Below the pieces are notes generated by a model, which did no database searches, was not told the DNA's origin, and worked only from the letters and a program-made list of their open reading frames with translations. The position numbers and the translations under genes were made by a program. From the NCBI RefSeq assembly GCF_003946115.1, contig NZ_RHOH01000002.1, forward strand, positions 457,165-521,164: DNA of 64,000 bases. The letters are read 5' to 3'. Numbering within the stretch: the first letter of the stretch is position 1; the number at the start of each line of letters is the position of its first letter. The stretch is from Lacticaseibacillus daqingensis (GTDB lineage: Bacteria > Bacillota > Bacilli > Lactobacillales > Lactobacillaceae). Positions 53,843 to 62,943 of the stretch are shown piece after piece.

Positions 53843-56071
53843 TTAACCCTGCTTACGCTTCACTTCATAAATATCGGGAATATTCTTGATGGCATCCATC
53901 ATGCGCTCAAGGTGCGCGAGGTTGCGGATCCCGACCGTCACGTGGATGTCAGCCATCTTGTCGTGATCGACGCGTCCGTTGATGTTGCTCAGGTTCTTGG
54001 TCTGGGCGTTGAGCGTCTGCAGCACCTCGTTCAACAGGCCATTGCGATTGTAACCGTAGATCTCAAGGTCGGCGTCAAACAGCTGGCTTTGGTCGTTGAG
54101 GTTCTGCCACTGCACATCGATCAGGCGCCCAGCCATCGCCGGGTCATCGACACTGACGTTCGGGCAGTCGGCGCGGTGAATGGTCACCCCGCGCCCCTTG
54201 GTGACATAGCCGACGATCGGATCGCCCGGCACGGGACTGCAGCACTTGGCCAGATGCACCAGCAGGTTGTCGACGCCTTCGATGACAACGCCTTCCTCGG
54301 TGCGGCTGGTCGGCTTGTTCACCTTGGAGACGGTGGTGACCTTCTGGTGCGCCGCGAGGATCGCTTTTTCGCGCTCCTTTTGATCGGCCGCCGCCTTTTC
54401 ACGCCGCGCTTTTTCAGTCAGGCGGTTGGCGATCACCTTGGCACTGTACTCGCCGTACCCAATCGCCGACAGCAGCTCGTCTTCGCTGGCGAAATTCAGC
54501 CGCGCAAGCAGGTCGTTCATCGCGTCCTTACCGCCCATGTAGTCCTTCGGGTTGTAGTCCTGGTCCTGCAGCGCGTGCTCAAGGGCATCGCGGCCCTTCT
54601 CCGCGTTGACGTCCTTGTCTTCCTGCTTGAAGTAGCGGCGAATCTTGTTGCGCGCCCGCGAGGTGTACACCAGGTTGATCCAGTCGCGGCTCGGCTTGGA
54701 GCTGGTGCTGGTCAGCATCTCAACGATGTCCCCGTTTTTAAGCTGGTAGTTCAGCGGCACGATCTTGCCGTTGACCTTCGCACCCACGGACTTGTTGCCG
54801 ACTTCCGTGTGCACCATGTAGGCAAAATCCAGTGGCCCGGAGCCCTTCGGCAGCTCGTACACATCCCCACGCGGCGTGAAGACGTACACGCGGTCGGAGA
54901 AAATATCCCCCTTGACGCTTTCCATGAAGTCGTTGGCGTCACTGCTTTCGTCTTGGATCTCCAGGATCTCGCGGAACAAGTCGAGTTTTTTGCCGGATTG
55001 GTCGTACTGCACCTCTTCCGTCTGGCCTTCCTTGTACGCCCAGTGCGCCGCGACCCCGTATTCGGCGACGTGGTGCATTTCCTCGGTGCGGATCTGCACT
55101 TCAAGTGGCTTGCCCTTGGGCCCGATCACCGTGGTGTGCAGGGACTGGTACATGTTGGCCTTGGGCATCGCGATGTAATCCTTGAAGCGGCCCGGCATCG
55201 GCTTCCACTGCGTGTGGATAGCGCCAAGCACCGCGTAACAGTCCTTGATGGTTTCGGTGATCACCCGCACCGCAAGCAGGTCGTACAGCTCGTCGAACTG
55301 CTTGTGCTTGTCGCGCATCTTTTTGTAAATGGAATAGATGTGCTTGGGGCGCCCGTAAATCTCGTAGTGCATGTTCAGATCAGCAAGCGATTTTTTGATA
55401 TCCACAATGGCCGAGTCGATATAGGCCTCGCGTTCACCGCGCTTGCTTTTCATCAGCTGGGCAATGCGGTAGTACTGTTGCGGGTTGAGGTAGCGCAGAC
55501 TGAGGTCCTCAAGTTCCCACTTGATGGCGCTGATCCCCAAGCGGTCGGCCAGCGGCGCGTAGATTTCCAGCGTTTCATTGGCGATCCGGCGCTGCTTATC
55601 GGGGCGCAGGTGCATCAGCGTGCGCATATTGTGCAATCGGTCGGCCAGCTTGACCAAAATCACGCGCATATCCTTGGCCATCGCCAAGAGCATCTTGCGG
55701 TGATTCTCCGCCAGCTCATCCTTATGGGCAACGTAGGTCACCTTGGACAGCTTGGTCAGCCCATCGACGATGACAGCCGTCTCGTTGCCAAACACTTCCT
55801 GAATGTCGCCCAGTGTGATGTTGGTGTCCTCGACCACATCGTGCAGGTAGCCACTGGCAACCGTCACCGGATCCATCCGCAAATCGGCCAAAATGCCCGC
55901 CACCTGAATCGGGTGAATGATGTACGGCTCCCCCGACTTCCGGTGCTGATCCTTGTGCACATAGGCCGCAAAGTCGTACGCCTTTTTGACGAACGCCAAG
56001 TCGGCAGCGTTCATATACGCGCGGCACATGTCCATGACTTGGGCTTGGGTGAGTTCCTGTTCTTCTGCCAT
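53843..56071 (-). CDS. relA: RelA/SpoT homologue, bifunctional (p)ppGpp synthetase/hydrolase
   Basis: Makes and degrades the stringent alarmone. 742 residues. Hydrolase HD domain with H77-D78 (YLHDVVED) and [12 protein letters not shown]; synthetase with [17 protein letters not shown] and [11 protein letters not shown] domain [20 protein letters not shown]; zinc-finger region [14 protein letters not shown]-terminal ACT domain. Both activities look intact, as in the single long RSH of Firmicutes. GGAAGGGAG precedes the ATG. Confidence 0.97.
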   Translation of the reverse strand: MAEEQELTQAQVMDMCRAYMNAADLAFVKKAYDFAAYVHKDQHRKSGEPYIIHPIQVAGILADLRMDPVTVASGYLHDVVEDTNITLGDIQEVFGNETAVIVDGLTKLSKVTYVAHKDELAENHRKMLLAMAKDMRVILVKLADRLHNMRTLMHLRPDKQRRIANETLEIYAPLADRLGISAIKWELEDLSLRYLNPQQYYRIAQLMKSKRGEREAYIDSAIVDIKKSLADLNMHYEIYGRPKHIYSIYKKMRDKHKQFDELYDLLAVRVITETIKDCYAVLGAIHTQWKPMPGRFKDYIAMPKANMYQSLHTTVIGPKGKPLEVQIRTEEMHHVAEYGVAAHWAYKEGQTEEVQYDQSGKKLDLFREILEIQDESSDANDFMESVKGDIFSDRVYVFTPRGDVYELPKGSGPLDFAYMVHTEVGNKSVGAKVNGKIVPLNYQLKNGDIVEMLTSTSSKPSRDWINLVYTSRARNKIRRYFKQEDKDVNAEKGRDALEHALQDQDYNPKDYMGGKDAMNDLLARLNFASEDELLSAIGYGEYSAKVIANRLTEKARREKAAADQKEREKAILAAHQKVTTVSKVNKPTSRTEEGVVIEGVDNLLVHLAKCCSPVPGDPIVGYVTKGRGVTIHRADCPNVSVDDPAMAGRLIDVQWQNLNDQSQLFDADLEIYGYNRNGLLNEVLQTLNAQTKNLSNINGRVDHDKMADIHVTVGIRNLAHLERMMDAIKNIPDIYEVKRKQG

Positions 56072-56180
56072 GTTGTTCTCCCTTCCCGCCTCCGCCGGCG
56101 CGAAGCTGCGGCGGTGACGGCCATGTGAGTTTGTCCCCCATTATACCGCAAGCGACACCCGTGTGTCCCCACGGTGATGC

Positions 56181-56206
56181 ACAAAAGGCACGGTTGCCCG
56201 TGCCTT
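56181..56206 (-). terminator. Terminator after rsmE and its small neighbour
   Basis: AAGGCACGG / CCGTGCCTT hairpin with a four-base loop, then TTTG on the minus strand. Confidence 0.8.
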
Positions 56207-56531
56207 AATCGTTGCGCGTCTGACTGAGCAGGGTCACCACCCAGTAGATCGGCATGAACCAGTAGCTGTAATCCGCAAAGCGCAACCACACCATCGCCCC
56301 AAAGAGCAGCGGCAGAATCAGGCTGTACCACCACGGCAACTGCGCGCGCGACTGCCAGCGCCCGATCCAAAAAGCCAGCGTGAGGTTCAGCAGAATAAAC
56401 AGCACGCCCACACGGTACGCCACCGGCAGGTGAAACAGCGTGAAGCCCCAGGGCAGGATCAGGGTGTTTAAAATGCTCAAGGCGATGATCCGGCCCTGAA
56501 CGCTGGTTAACCATGTGCGTAATTTCGTCAT
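56205..56531 (-). CDS. Small membrane protein (108 aa)
   Basis: The ATG overlaps the rsmE stop (TGATG), so it is translationally coupled. Three or four hydrophobic helices (IIALSILNTLILPWGFTLF, YRVGVLFILLNLTLAFWIG, LILPLLFGAMVWL, WFMPIYWVVTLL). No known motif. Probably the last gene of the DUF3013-prmA-rsmE operon. Function unknown. Confidence 0.75.
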   Translation of the reverse strand: MTKLRTWLTSVQGRIIALSILNTLILPWGFTLFHLPVAYRVGVLFILLNLTLAFWIGRWQSRAQLPWWYSLILPLLFGAMVWLRFADYSYWFMPIYWVVTLLSQTRND

Positions 56532-57271
56532 CAATGAATCGCTCCCATTAGCTCCGTCAGCGCAGACAGCGCGGACAGCAGGTATAGTGGTGCCGTTTCG
56601 GTGCGCAGGATCCGTGGCCCCAGACCCGCGGCGGTGAACCCCGCCGCCTCAAGGGCCGCCACCTCTGTGGGGCTGATGCCCCCTTCTGGCCCGAACACCA
56701 CCGCCAAGCTGGCTGGTCGGGCTGCCACAGTCTGCGCCAAGACACTCGTCTCACCCAGTTTAGCACTTTCCTCATACGCAATCAGCTTGGCTTCCGCGGG
56801 CTCTTGCAGAATCGCGGCGAACGGCAAGAAATCGACCACCGGGAGCCGGTTGCGGTGGCTCTGCTCGGCGGCACCTTGCGCGATCAGCTGCAGCCGGGCC
56901 AGTTTCTTGGCCAGCTTGGCCGGCTGCCACTTAGCAGTCGCCCACTGACTGTTATAAAAACTGATGTGCGTGGCGCCGAGCTCGGTGGCTTTTTGGCAGA
57001 TCAGCTCCGCCTTGTCCGCCTTGGGCACCGCGCAGATCAGGTGCGTCGCGATCGGCAGCTCCACCGTCTTCGTGATCACCGCGTCCAGCGTCACCGTCAG
57101 GGGCTCCGCCCCTTGCAGCGTTGCCAAGTATGCGATGGCTTCCGGCCCGACCAGCTCGATCTGGGCTGGTGGTGCGAGCCGCAGCACCTTCACCGCGTGT
57201 TTTTGGATGCTGGCTTCAAGCGTCACGGTAGCGCCAAGCGCGAGCGGCTGCGTGGTGAAGAACCGGTTCAT
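56531..57271 (-). CDS. rsmE: RsmE, 16S rRNA m3U1498 methyltransferase
   Basis: 246 residues, SPOUT knot. The N-terminal PUA-like domain (MNRFFTTQPLALGATVTL) is followed by LICAVPKADKAELICQKATELGA, the ERSQWATAKW-type FYNSQWATAKW segment and the cofactor loop VVFGPEGGISPTEVAALEAAG with LGPRILRTETAPLYLLSAL. It starts inside the prmA stop. Confidence 0.96.
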   Translation of the reverse strand: MNRFFTTQPLALGATVTLEASIQKHAVKVLRLAPPAQIELVGPEAIAYLATLQGAEPLTVTLDAVITKTVELPIATHLICAVPKADKAELICQKATELGATHISFYNSQWATAKWQPAKLAKKLARLQLIAQGAAEQSHRNRLPVVDFLPFAAILQEPAEAKLIAYEESAKLGETSVLAQTVAARPASLAVVFGPEGGISPTEVAALEAAGFTAAGLGPRILRTETAPLYLLSALSALTELMGAIH

Positions 57272-58218
57272 GCGGCCACCGCCTGCTGGGCCACCAGCGC
57301 GACCCAGTCCCCCTGCTGCCAGACCGCCGTGACGGTCAGGCCATTTGCCGCCAGCGTCTGCTCGATCAACGCGCGCTTGTCATGGAAAATCCCACTCAAC
57401 AGCAACTTGCCGTTCGGCGCCAAGTGTGCGGGCACCTGCGGGATCAGTGGCACCAGCACCTCCGCCAGAATGTTGGCAACAATGAGTTCCGCCTGATCAT
57501 CCAGTCCGGCCAGCAGGTCGTTGGCGATCACCGTGATACCCTCGACCGCCGGATTAAGGGCAAGGTTAGCCTGCGCGTTTTGTACCGCTACCGTATCGAC
57601 ATCGGTGGCCAGCACGTGGCTGACGCCCAGCAACCGAGCCGCCAGCGCCAAAACGCCGGAGCCGGTGCCCACATCGATCATGCGCTCCCCGCCGCGCACC
57701 AAGCTCTCCAGCAGCCGCAGCATCAGCGCGGTCGTCGGGTGCTTGCCCGTGCCAAAGGCCATGCCCGGGTCCAGGCGAATCAGCTGCTCACCTGCCTGCG
57801 CTGGCGTGTAATCCAGCCAGGCCGGCACGATCGTCAGATAGCGCGTGATGCGCACCGGGTGATAGTACTGCTTCCACTGCGTCGCCCAGTCCGCCTCCTG
57901 CACGCCTTGTCGCGTGATGGTCCCGGCGCCTGGCGCCAGCCCGAAGCTGGGCAGCTGCGCCACGAGGTGCGCGAGGTCTTGTTCCAGCTCGACGACATTC
58001 AGCGTCGCGCTGAAGTAGCCGGTCACCCCGGCCCCGTCCGTTCGGTGCGGCACCGTGGCCGAATCGATCAGGCGCCCGTCTGCCGCTTGGAGCGGCTGCG
58101 CGAAGTCGGCGGCGTCCTCGATCTGAATGCCTTCTGCGCCAAGCGTCATCATCGCATTGGCAACGGCGTCCACGGCCTCTGTGCTCGTTTCCACCGTGAT
58201 GGCTTGCCACTCCTGCAT
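57268..58218 (-). CDS. prmA: PrmA, ribosomal protein L11 methyltransferase
   Basis: Trimethylates L11. 316 residues: N-terminal substrate-recognition domain (about 1-95), then the SAM domain with RLDPGMAFGTGKHPTTALML, DVGTGSGVLALAARLLG and VANILAEVLVPLIP. AGGAGGAACC precedes the ATG. Overlaps rsmE by 4 bases; the pair is conserved in Firmicutes. Confidence 0.96.
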   Translation of the reverse strand: MQEWQAITVETSTEAVDAVANAMMTLGAEGIQIEDAADFAQPLQAADGRLIDSATVPHRTDGAGVTGYFSATLNVVELEQDLAHLVAQLPSFGLAPGAGTITRQGVQEADWATQWKQYYHPVRITRYLTIVPAWLDYTPAQAGEQLIRLDPGMAFGTGKHPTTALMLRLLESLVRGGERMIDVGTGSGVLALAARLLGVSHVLATDVDTVAVQNAQANLALNPAVEGITVIANDLLAGLDDQAELIVANILAEVLVPLIPQVPAHLAPNGKLLLSGIFHDKRALIEQTLAANGLTVTAVWQQGDWVALVAQQAVAA

Positions 58219-58229
58219 CGCGGTTCCTC

Positions 58230-58730
58230 CTAGTACTTCGGGTAAGGGATAGCGGTCGCCTTGGCCGCGGCCGGTTGCGCCGCATACGCCGCGTCGAACT
58301 TCGCCTGGTCAAACGTCAGCTCAAAGGTCTCCGCATCGCTGGTGCCGTCCACAAAGTCAAACAGGTCGCTTTGCCCGTCATCGAGCAACTCCTGCAGGTA
58401 GCTAAACAGCGCATCCACCTTGGCCTGCTCGATCCCTTTTTTGCCTGCAAAGCCAAACGTGGCCAAGTAGTTGTCCGCGTAATCGGCCCCGTTCAGGCGC
58501 GTCTCGTCATAAAACAAGATGGCATCGGAGTAGTCGACCTCATTGCCATCCGTCACCGTCTGGCCGTCCTGGTCCTCGACCTCAAAGCCGGCAGCCGCGT
58601 CCACGTACATGGTCAACTCCACCTCAAACACGTGCGCCTCCTTGTCCCAGTTCAGGTCCAAGTCGCCGTCAAAGTCCAGCGCGTCCATCTTATCGCCAAT
58701 ATAGTCCAGCATGTTCGTGTCTTTTGCCAT
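58230..58730 (-). CDS. DUF3013 family protein
   Basis: 166 residues, strongly acidic (DYIGDKMDALDFDGDLDLNW, DDGQSDLFDFVDG). The length, acidity and place directly before prmA match the Lactobacillales DUF3013 family. GGAGGAACACC precedes the ATG. Cytoplasmic; function unknown. The family name rests on context and pattern. Confidence 0.78.
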   Translation of the reverse strand: MAKDTNMLDYIGDKMDALDFDGDLDLNWDKEAHVFEVELTMYVDAAAGFEVEDQDGQTVTDGNEVDYSDAILFYDETRLNGADYADNYLATFGFAGKKGIEQAKVDALFSYLQELLDDGQSDLFDFVDGTSDAETFELTFDQAKFDAAYAAQPAAAKATAIPYPKY

Positions 58731-58885
58731 GGTGTTCCTCCGTTATCGGGCGTTGCGCCCCCGTTTTTCAGTGCTTATCTTCTATAATAGCGTACATTCA
58801 TGCCAGCGAAAAGTGAAACCCGTGCGAGTTTCGCGTATAATGGGCGCTGTGGCTTGGCCACAATCAACTCAGGAGGATGATCACA

Positions 58886-59122
58886 ATGGCATTACCACAA
58901 CTACGGGCGCTGATCGAAGACGCCGCCGACCGCGTCGTCGCGGCAGACTTCACCGAGGTTCAGCTACGCGCTCGCGCGCAAACGTGGCAACAGCGGGCGC
59001 CTGAGGCCAGCCTGGCGGAACAGACCGCCTTCATGCTGGCAGAAAGCCGCGCCTACACCACGGCGTTACTTGCCGAAGTCCTCACCACCCTGAACTTGGA
59101 GGTTCCAGATGTTCAAGACTAA
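58886..59122 (+). CDS. Unknown protein (78 aa)
   Basis: ATG at 58886 with GGAGG nine bases upstream. Entirely helical, Ala- and Glu-rich (LPQLRALIEDAADRVVAADF), coiled-coil-like, ends LNLEVPDVQD. Overlaps the next gene by 14 bases, so the two are probably co-translated. No family recognised. Confidence 0.75.
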   Translation: MALPQLRALIEDAADRVVAADFTEVQLRARAQTWQQRAPEASLAEQTAFMLAESRAYTTALLAEVLTTLNLEVPDVQD

Positions 59123-59522
59123 TCCTGAATTCCACCCTGAACTCCCCGACCAATACTTCGAGCTCGACCGCTCCACCGGTACCGTCCGCATCGCAAAGCC
59201 CCTTATCGGCCACCGGTACATCCCTGTTCAAAACATTCGGGGCTACCGCCTGACCATCGACGACCAAGTCATTGTGTCAAGCGATGGCAATTACCCCGCC
59301 CTGATCGATGACTCCCTGTTCACCGATGCTGGCATCATGGGGATCACCACGCCCGGCATTAAGGAAATGTACCGCCTTTTCCTCACCATCGAGACTGCGA
59401 GTGGTCCAGCCGTTGTCAAGTACATCAACACCCGCACCGAAGTTGGCACACTCGTCTACTCCGTTGCCCTCCTTGACGCGGAAAAGGCCCTGAAGCAACT
59501 CGACAGTTTGGTCAAAAATTAA
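59109..59522 (+). CDS. Unknown protein (137 aa), possible PH-like fold
   Basis: Starts MFKTNPEFHPELPDQYFELD. The centre (RSTGTVRIAKPLIGHRYIPVQNI, YRLTIDDQVIVSSDG) is beta-rich and resembles the SHOCT-associated or DUF4428 type PH-like proteins, ending in a helix (DAEKALKQLDSLVKN). No SHOCT tail or membrane segment. Paired with the 78-residue gene and closed by a strong terminator. Confidence 0.75.
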   Translation: MFKTNPEFHPELPDQYFELDRSTGTVRIAKPLIGHRYIPVQNIRGYRLTIDDQVIVSSDGNYPALIDDSLFTDAGIMGITTPGIKEMYRLFLTIETASGPAVVKYINTRTEVGTLVYSVALLDAEKALKQLDSLVKN

Positions 59523-59535
59523 CGCCTTTACGCAA

Positions 59536-59576
59536 GCCGCCGCGCCCACAATGACTGTGAGCGCGGCGGCTTCTTT
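59536..59576 (+). terminator. Strong terminator after the two small plus-strand genes
   Basis: GCCGCCGCGC / GCGCGGCGGC outer stem with inner CACA / TGTG, followed by TTCTTT. It may serve the convergent gene too. Confidence 0.88.
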
Positions 59577-59739
59577 AACGTTTCGGATCATTCTTGGGCG
59601 CATGGCGTAGCTTCTTGAAGACCTCTTGCACCTTCGAGAAGTGCGCCGGATCGGCCTGCGCCTGCTTGACCATCTGGGCAAAGTCGTATGGCTTAGGCCC
59701 CTCATCCTTAGCAGCGGGCTTTTTGTTGAATAAACTCAT
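59575..59739 (-). CDS. Small protein (54 aa)
   Basis: MSLFNKKPAAKDEGPKPYDF at the N-terminus, basic C-terminus RHAPKNDPKR. GGAGGAAG precedes the ATG, which overlaps the stop of the upstream membrane protein gene (ATGA). The coupling supports it as real although very short. Function unknown. Confidence 0.68.
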   Translation of the reverse strand: MSLFNKKPAAKDEGPKPYDFAQMVKQAQADPAHFSKVQEVFKKLRHAPKNDPKR

Positions 59740-60113
59740 CGGGCTTCCTCCACTTCTCGCGGCCGATGGTACGTGAAGATGGCCAGCAGTGCCAGGGCGT
59801 GGCACACCGCGATGATGACCGTGAAGTTCGGCACCAGCGCGTACGCAATGAACGCCCACAGACACACCGTGTTGGCGATCAGTAGACGGTTGCGGCGTAA
59901 AGAGCAGATGAACGCGAACACGTGCATGCCCCCGCCGATAATGCTCAGCCACCACCAATGTGGTTCCCATTCCAGCATCAACTGCCCCAGCGCCGTCATG
60001 TTAAAGCCGGTCGGCACCAGCTTGATCCCTGCAGCCAACAAGACACCGAACGTGAATATTAAGTAAAGCAGACTGACACCCGCAATGACCTTCACCGTGG
60101 AAATCTTCACCAT
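59736..60113 (-). CDS. Small membrane protein (125 aa)
   Basis: Start at 60113 (MVKISTVKVIAGVSLLYLIF) with GGAGGG upstream. Four hydrophobic helices (VIAGVSLLYLIFTFGVLLAA, WWWLSIIGGGMHVFAFIC, LLIANTVCLWAFIAYALV, FTVIIAVCHALALLAIF). It has a good promoter at 60140-60167 and overlaps the 54-residue gene by 4 bases. Family not recognised. Confidence 0.78.
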   Translation of the reverse strand: MVKISTVKVIAGVSLLYLIFTFGVLLAAGIKLVPTGFNMTALGQLMLEWEPHWWWLSIIGGGMHVFAFICSLRRNRLLIANTVCLWAFIAYALVPNFTVIIAVCHALALLAIFTYHRPREVEEAR

Positions 60114-60139
60114 GGACCCTCCATTTCGTCTCGCTTTCC

Positions 60140-60167
60140 AGTATACCGGCTTGAAGGCGAAAAACAA
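60140..60167 (-). promoter_or_regulatory. Promoter of the membrane protein / 54-residue protein pair
   Basis: TTGTTT, 16 bases, TATACT on the minus strand. Confidence 0.68.
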
Positions 60168-60194
60168 ATTGAAAGTCACGATTCCGTTAGGCAC

Positions 60195-60730
60195 GTATCG
60201 AAAGATTAACGAAACCGCAACCTGAGTGACGGCGATTTGAGGACGAAGACCACAACTTTATTTGGGCGCCCGCTACTGGAAGGCAGTGCCGCAGCGGCTC
60301 ATGATTCGAGGCGACCGCCAAGCCGCGCGTTGCGCCAAGTTTCAAGGAAAATGGCACACGCCAAATTTTGAATTGGCCGCACGGTCCGATTCGAGGCACG
60401 CGCAGCAGCCTTGCCAGGCCAGGCTTTTGCGTCGCGTTCGCGCCGATTTTTGCATTGTGCGTGGACCGTTTTGCTTGAAACGCGTCAAGTCGCGAAGGAT
60501 TGCACGCCCTGCACCGATCGACCGCGGTTGGACGGGCGCGGTAATGACACCTGTCGATTGTCACCTCCAGTCAAGTCATGCGCACATCTTTAACGATAAG
60601 CAGTCACAAAACGACTGTCACATCTTGCTGAAATTATCAAGGAGACTGTCAACTGCTCCATATTTGCCCGTCCCCAATAAGACGGAAACGGCGGTGCCGA
60701 GCATCTTCGCCGAAGGGCTTTCAGGAGCGA
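60195..60730. other. Intergenic stretch without a recognisable gene
   Basis: Long open frames exist but have no ribosome binding site and no protein-like composition. There are clustered CTGTCA repeats around 60551-60655. The GC content falls from the left to the right half, where the lower-GC end region begins. Confidence 0.5.
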
Positions 60731-60756
60731 ATCAAGCGCAATCTCAAGAGCAGACG

Positions 60757-60833
60757 AAAAAATAGAACCGGCAAACGGCTGAACCCCTAGCAGGTCAACG
60801 TTTACGAGGCTCTATAATCAATAAATGAGGAAA
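60757..60833 (-). ncRNA. Predicted small RNA, copy 1
   Basis: Promoter TTGACA-N18-TGTAAT (60864-60869 and 60840-60845). The RNA would begin near 60833 with a pyrimidine-rich 5' end (CTTTCCTCATTT), complementary to ribosome binding sites, and end in the hairpin GAGCC-TC-GTAAACG ... CGTTTGCCGGTTC followed by TATTTTTT (60757-60812). Promoter, hairpin and T-tract are all kept in copy 2. Confidence 0.6.
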
Positions 60834-60839
60834 GTACAG

Positions 60840-60869
60840 ATTACACCAAGTATATTCAAAATATGTCAA
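60840..60869 (-). promoter_or_regulatory. Promoter of small RNA copy 1
   Basis: TTGACA, 18 bases, TGTAAT on the minus strand; both hexamers and the spacer length are conserved at 62914-62943. Confidence 0.62.
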
Positions 60870-60988
60870 ATAGTCCTATAACGAGTTTTTAGAACACTAA
60901 TTAGGCGGACTTTGACCATATGTTGCTAGGCGCCACAAACGATATCAAGAGCAATTTCCAGAGCAAATGGGGCTCACGAAAACAAGCA

Positions 60989-61020
60989 ACGGCGACTATT
61001 CATTCGATCGCCGTCTTTGT
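60989..61020 (+). terminator. Hairpin closing twin element copy 1
   Basis: ACGGCGA / TCGCCGT stem, then CTTTGTT on the plus strand. A hairpin of different sequence sits at the same place in copy 2. Confidence 0.62.
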
Positions 61021-61059
61021 TATATCATTGTTTTTTCGGGTAGGAAATCATTTGGGGGA

Positions 61060-61269
61060 CTAACGAGACTGACTCTTCGTGTGCTGAATGGAAAACGGTG
61101 CACAAATCAAGCCAACAGTCATGATAACGATCGAGGTGATGATCGAATACTGAAACAGTGGCGTTCTGGTTGCGATCCACTCTGTGTCCCGCAACAAAAT
61201 TAACACGAGAAAAAGCATCGCCCAAAACGACCAAGACTTGTAAAAACCAGGCTTTAACTTAATTTTCAT
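61060..61269 (-). CDS. Small membrane protein (69 aa)
   Basis: Start at 61269 (MKIKLKPGFYKSWSFWAMLF) with GGAGATGG upstream. Two hydrophobic helices (FWAMLFLVLILL and YSIITSIVIMTVGLICAPF). Its start overlaps the end of the ATPase gene by 11 bases. AT-richer than the rest of the window. Function unknown. Confidence 0.7.
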   Translation of the reverse strand: MKIKLKPGFYKSWSFWAMLFLVLILLRDTEWIATRTPLFQYSIITSIVIMTVGLICAPFSIQHTKSQSR

Positions 61270-61789
61270 GTGTACCATCTCCTTTATTGATTTCATTCAG
61301 AATTTTGTGGGCATTCTCTGGATAATTCCTTCCAGTAACATCAATCTTAATCGAATTAACGTCTTGATACATCTGAATTCGATCAATAGCACCTTGAAGC
61401 GCCGCCTGATCGCGAATCCCTGCATCAATATCTTTGCTGAATCGCTTCGTCAGCTCATCTTCAGTTGCAGTGAGCGAGAACGAGTATAACTCATAGTCAC
61501 CGTGAAGCCCAGCGAGTAACTCATCGATGATTTCTTGCTGATGCATGACCCAAACAAACACAATGTTTTCAAGAGAACTGTTGGCAATGAACGAGTTTAG
61601 CAAGAACTGAATGTTTCGCAGAACCATTTTCTTGTTCTCATCGTTAAAGACCCAAGGATGCATGTACCAGCACCAGTCGCCATCAAGGAACACGGCATTA
61701 TCCAACCGCTTTTCCACTAAATACTGGCCAAGGGTGGTCTTGCCAATCCCCATGGCACCACCAATCAGGATCAATTTTTTTCGAGCCAT
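61259..61789 (-). CDS. P-loop ATPase / kinase-like protein (176 aa)
   Basis: Walker A is GGAMGIGKTTLGQYL (about 10-24). A segment with LDGDWCWYMHPWVF and the helical lid RFSKDIDAGIRDQA resemble nucleotide or AAA_33-type kinases, which often modify nucleotides or antibiotics. The ATG at 61789 has AAGAGAGG upstream. It follows the methyltransferase gene by 18 bases. Substrate unknown. Confidence 0.8.
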   Translation of the reverse strand: MARKKLILIGGAMGIGKTTLGQYLVEKRLDNAVFLDGDWCWYMHPWVFNDENKKMVLRNIQFLLNSFIANSSLENIVFVWVMHQQEIIDELLAGLHGDYELYSFSLTATEDELTKRFSKDIDAGIRDQAALQGAIDRIQMYQDVNSIKIDVTGRNYPENAHKILNEINKGDGTHEN

Positions 61790-61807
61790 TTCATTACCTC
61801 TCTTGGG

Positions 61808-62557
61808 TTAAATCGGCTTCCTCGCAACAATCATGAAACGATCTTCAAACGTTGAAATGCTTCCCTGTGTTTCGATCAGCTGACCTAATTGCTGGAGTCG
61901 TGGTAAGCACTCGCTGACAGAGAAATTTGGGAACTCCCATGGGATCACAGTTGCATAATAGACGATTGCGCCCACATCGAAGAAACTCATCTTGCTAAAT
62001 GCAGCATCTTGTTGTTCAATGCGCATTCCGGCCTGCTGCAGACGCGCACAAGCATCGATCAATGTATTATCTGGGTATGCCGGACAGTAATTAGGGTCTA
62101 AGAATCGGGATAACGCAAAATTATTTGTCGCACCGACCTGCTGAGTGATGAAGAGACCGCCGGGGCGCAACTTGTTTACAGTCTCCTGAATGGGTAATGC
62201 GCCATGACTATTGGTGATAATGTCGAAATGACCGTCTGGCACGTTAGACAGATCTTCATCATGGTCAGCAATCACAGTCACACCAGAAGTCGCATACTTT
62301 TTTCGCAGAAGTTTGAGATTGGGTTCCCAGCCCTCAGTGACGACAGTTTTGGTTCCCGGGTGTCTGAAGCTGTCCATCAACTCACCACCGCCTGTATCGA
62401 CATCAAGCCACATCAGACTGTCCTCAAGATTATCATTAACCAAATCTCGATAACGCCACGGTAACTGCTCATTTTCCCAACGCCCGTCCAGATGGCTAAA
62501 ATCCCACCCATGCATCGCTAACTGGCTTTCAGCCATCCATTCATCGACTTGATTCAT
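61808..62557 (-). CDS. SAM-dependent methyltransferase (249 aa)
   Basis: Class I fold. Motif I is LWLDVDTGGGELMDSF, the acidic ribose contact is VVTEGWEPNLKLL, and motif IV is HFDIITNSHGALP with LRPGGLFITQQVG after it. The ATG at 62557 has AAAGGAACG upstream; longer extensions are not supported. Resembles small-molecule or rRNA methyltransferases linked to resistance; target unknown. Leads the three-gene cassette between the twin elements. Confidence 0.84.
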   Translation of the reverse strand: MNQVDEWMAESQLAMHGWDFSHLDGRWENEQLPWRYRDLVNDNLEDSLMWLDVDTGGGELMDSFRHPGTKTVVTEGWEPNLKLLRKKYATSGVTVIADHDEDLSNVPDGHFDIITNSHGALPIQETVNKLRPGGLFITQQVGATNNFALSRFLDPNYCPAYPDNTLIDACARLQQAGMRIEQQDAAFSKMSFFDVGAIVYYATVIPWEFPNFSVSECLPRLQQLGQLIETQGSISTFEDRFMIVARKPI

Positions 62558-62830
62558 ATGCGTTCCTTTCGTGTTCTGATCATCTCGACTTGACAATGAT
62601 ATTAGGAAAATTGTAGTTCTTTTCGGCAGCTGAAACAACGAACTGTCGATAACGAAAAAGACCGCTCAAAGTGAAAAGTCCAAAAGTCGTGTCTGAACAA
62701 CTAGGCCAGTAGTCGATTCAGATCACACTTAGCTTTGCATTCACCTGTCACTAAGAAGCAGGACGATGGAAAAGGCCTCTTCGCGGCGGTGCTTTCTGGA
62801 GCGAATCAAGCGCAATCTCAAGAGCAGTCG

Positions 62831-62907
62831 AAAAAAAAGAGCCGGTAAACGTCTGAAACCCTGGCAGGTCAACGTTTACGAGGCTCTATAATCTGAAATG
62901 AAGGAGA
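62831..62907 (-). ncRNA. Predicted small RNA, copy 2
   Basis: Promoter TTGACG-N18-TGTAAC (62938-62943 and 62914-62919). 5' end CTCTCCTTCATTT, then GAGCC-TC-GTAAACG ... CGTTTACCGGCTC followed by TTTTTTTT (62831-62886). Differences from copy 1 in the stem (GGCTC for GGTTC, TTTAC for TTTGC) keep pairing, as expected of a selected RNA structure. Confidence 0.6.
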
Positions 62908-62913
62908 GTACAG

Positions 62914-62943
62914 GTTACATGAAGTTACGTTTTTAGGCGTCAA
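62914..62943 (-). promoter_or_regulatory. Promoter of small RNA copy 2
   Basis: TTGACG, 18 bases, TGTAAC on the minus strand, aligned with the promoter of copy 1. Confidence 0.58.

Larger units (their letters stand above)
60731..60966. repeat. Twin element, copy 1, bounded by 23-base direct repeats
   Basis: ATCAAGCGCAATCTCAAGAG (with CAG, 60731-60753) and ATCAAGAGCAATTTCCAGAG (with CAA, 60944-60966) begin 213 bases apart. The element at 62805-63040 has the same two repeats with exactly the same 213-base spacing. Similarity between copies is high in the first 110 bases (including GGTCAACGTTTACGAGGCTC) and lower afterwards. Confidence 0.82.

Noticed and set aside
53912..56128. 738-residue open frame opposite relA
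   Set aside because: Same cause: high GC in the third codon position of relA keeps the opposite frame open. Composition is rich in His and Val as in mirror frames.
60262..60765. 167-residue open frame ending in EGLSGANQAQSQEQTKK
   Set aside because: No ribosome binding site, no protein-like N-terminus, and its end lies in the twin element, where another frame (ERIKRNLKS) is equally conserved. I cannot choose a coding frame.
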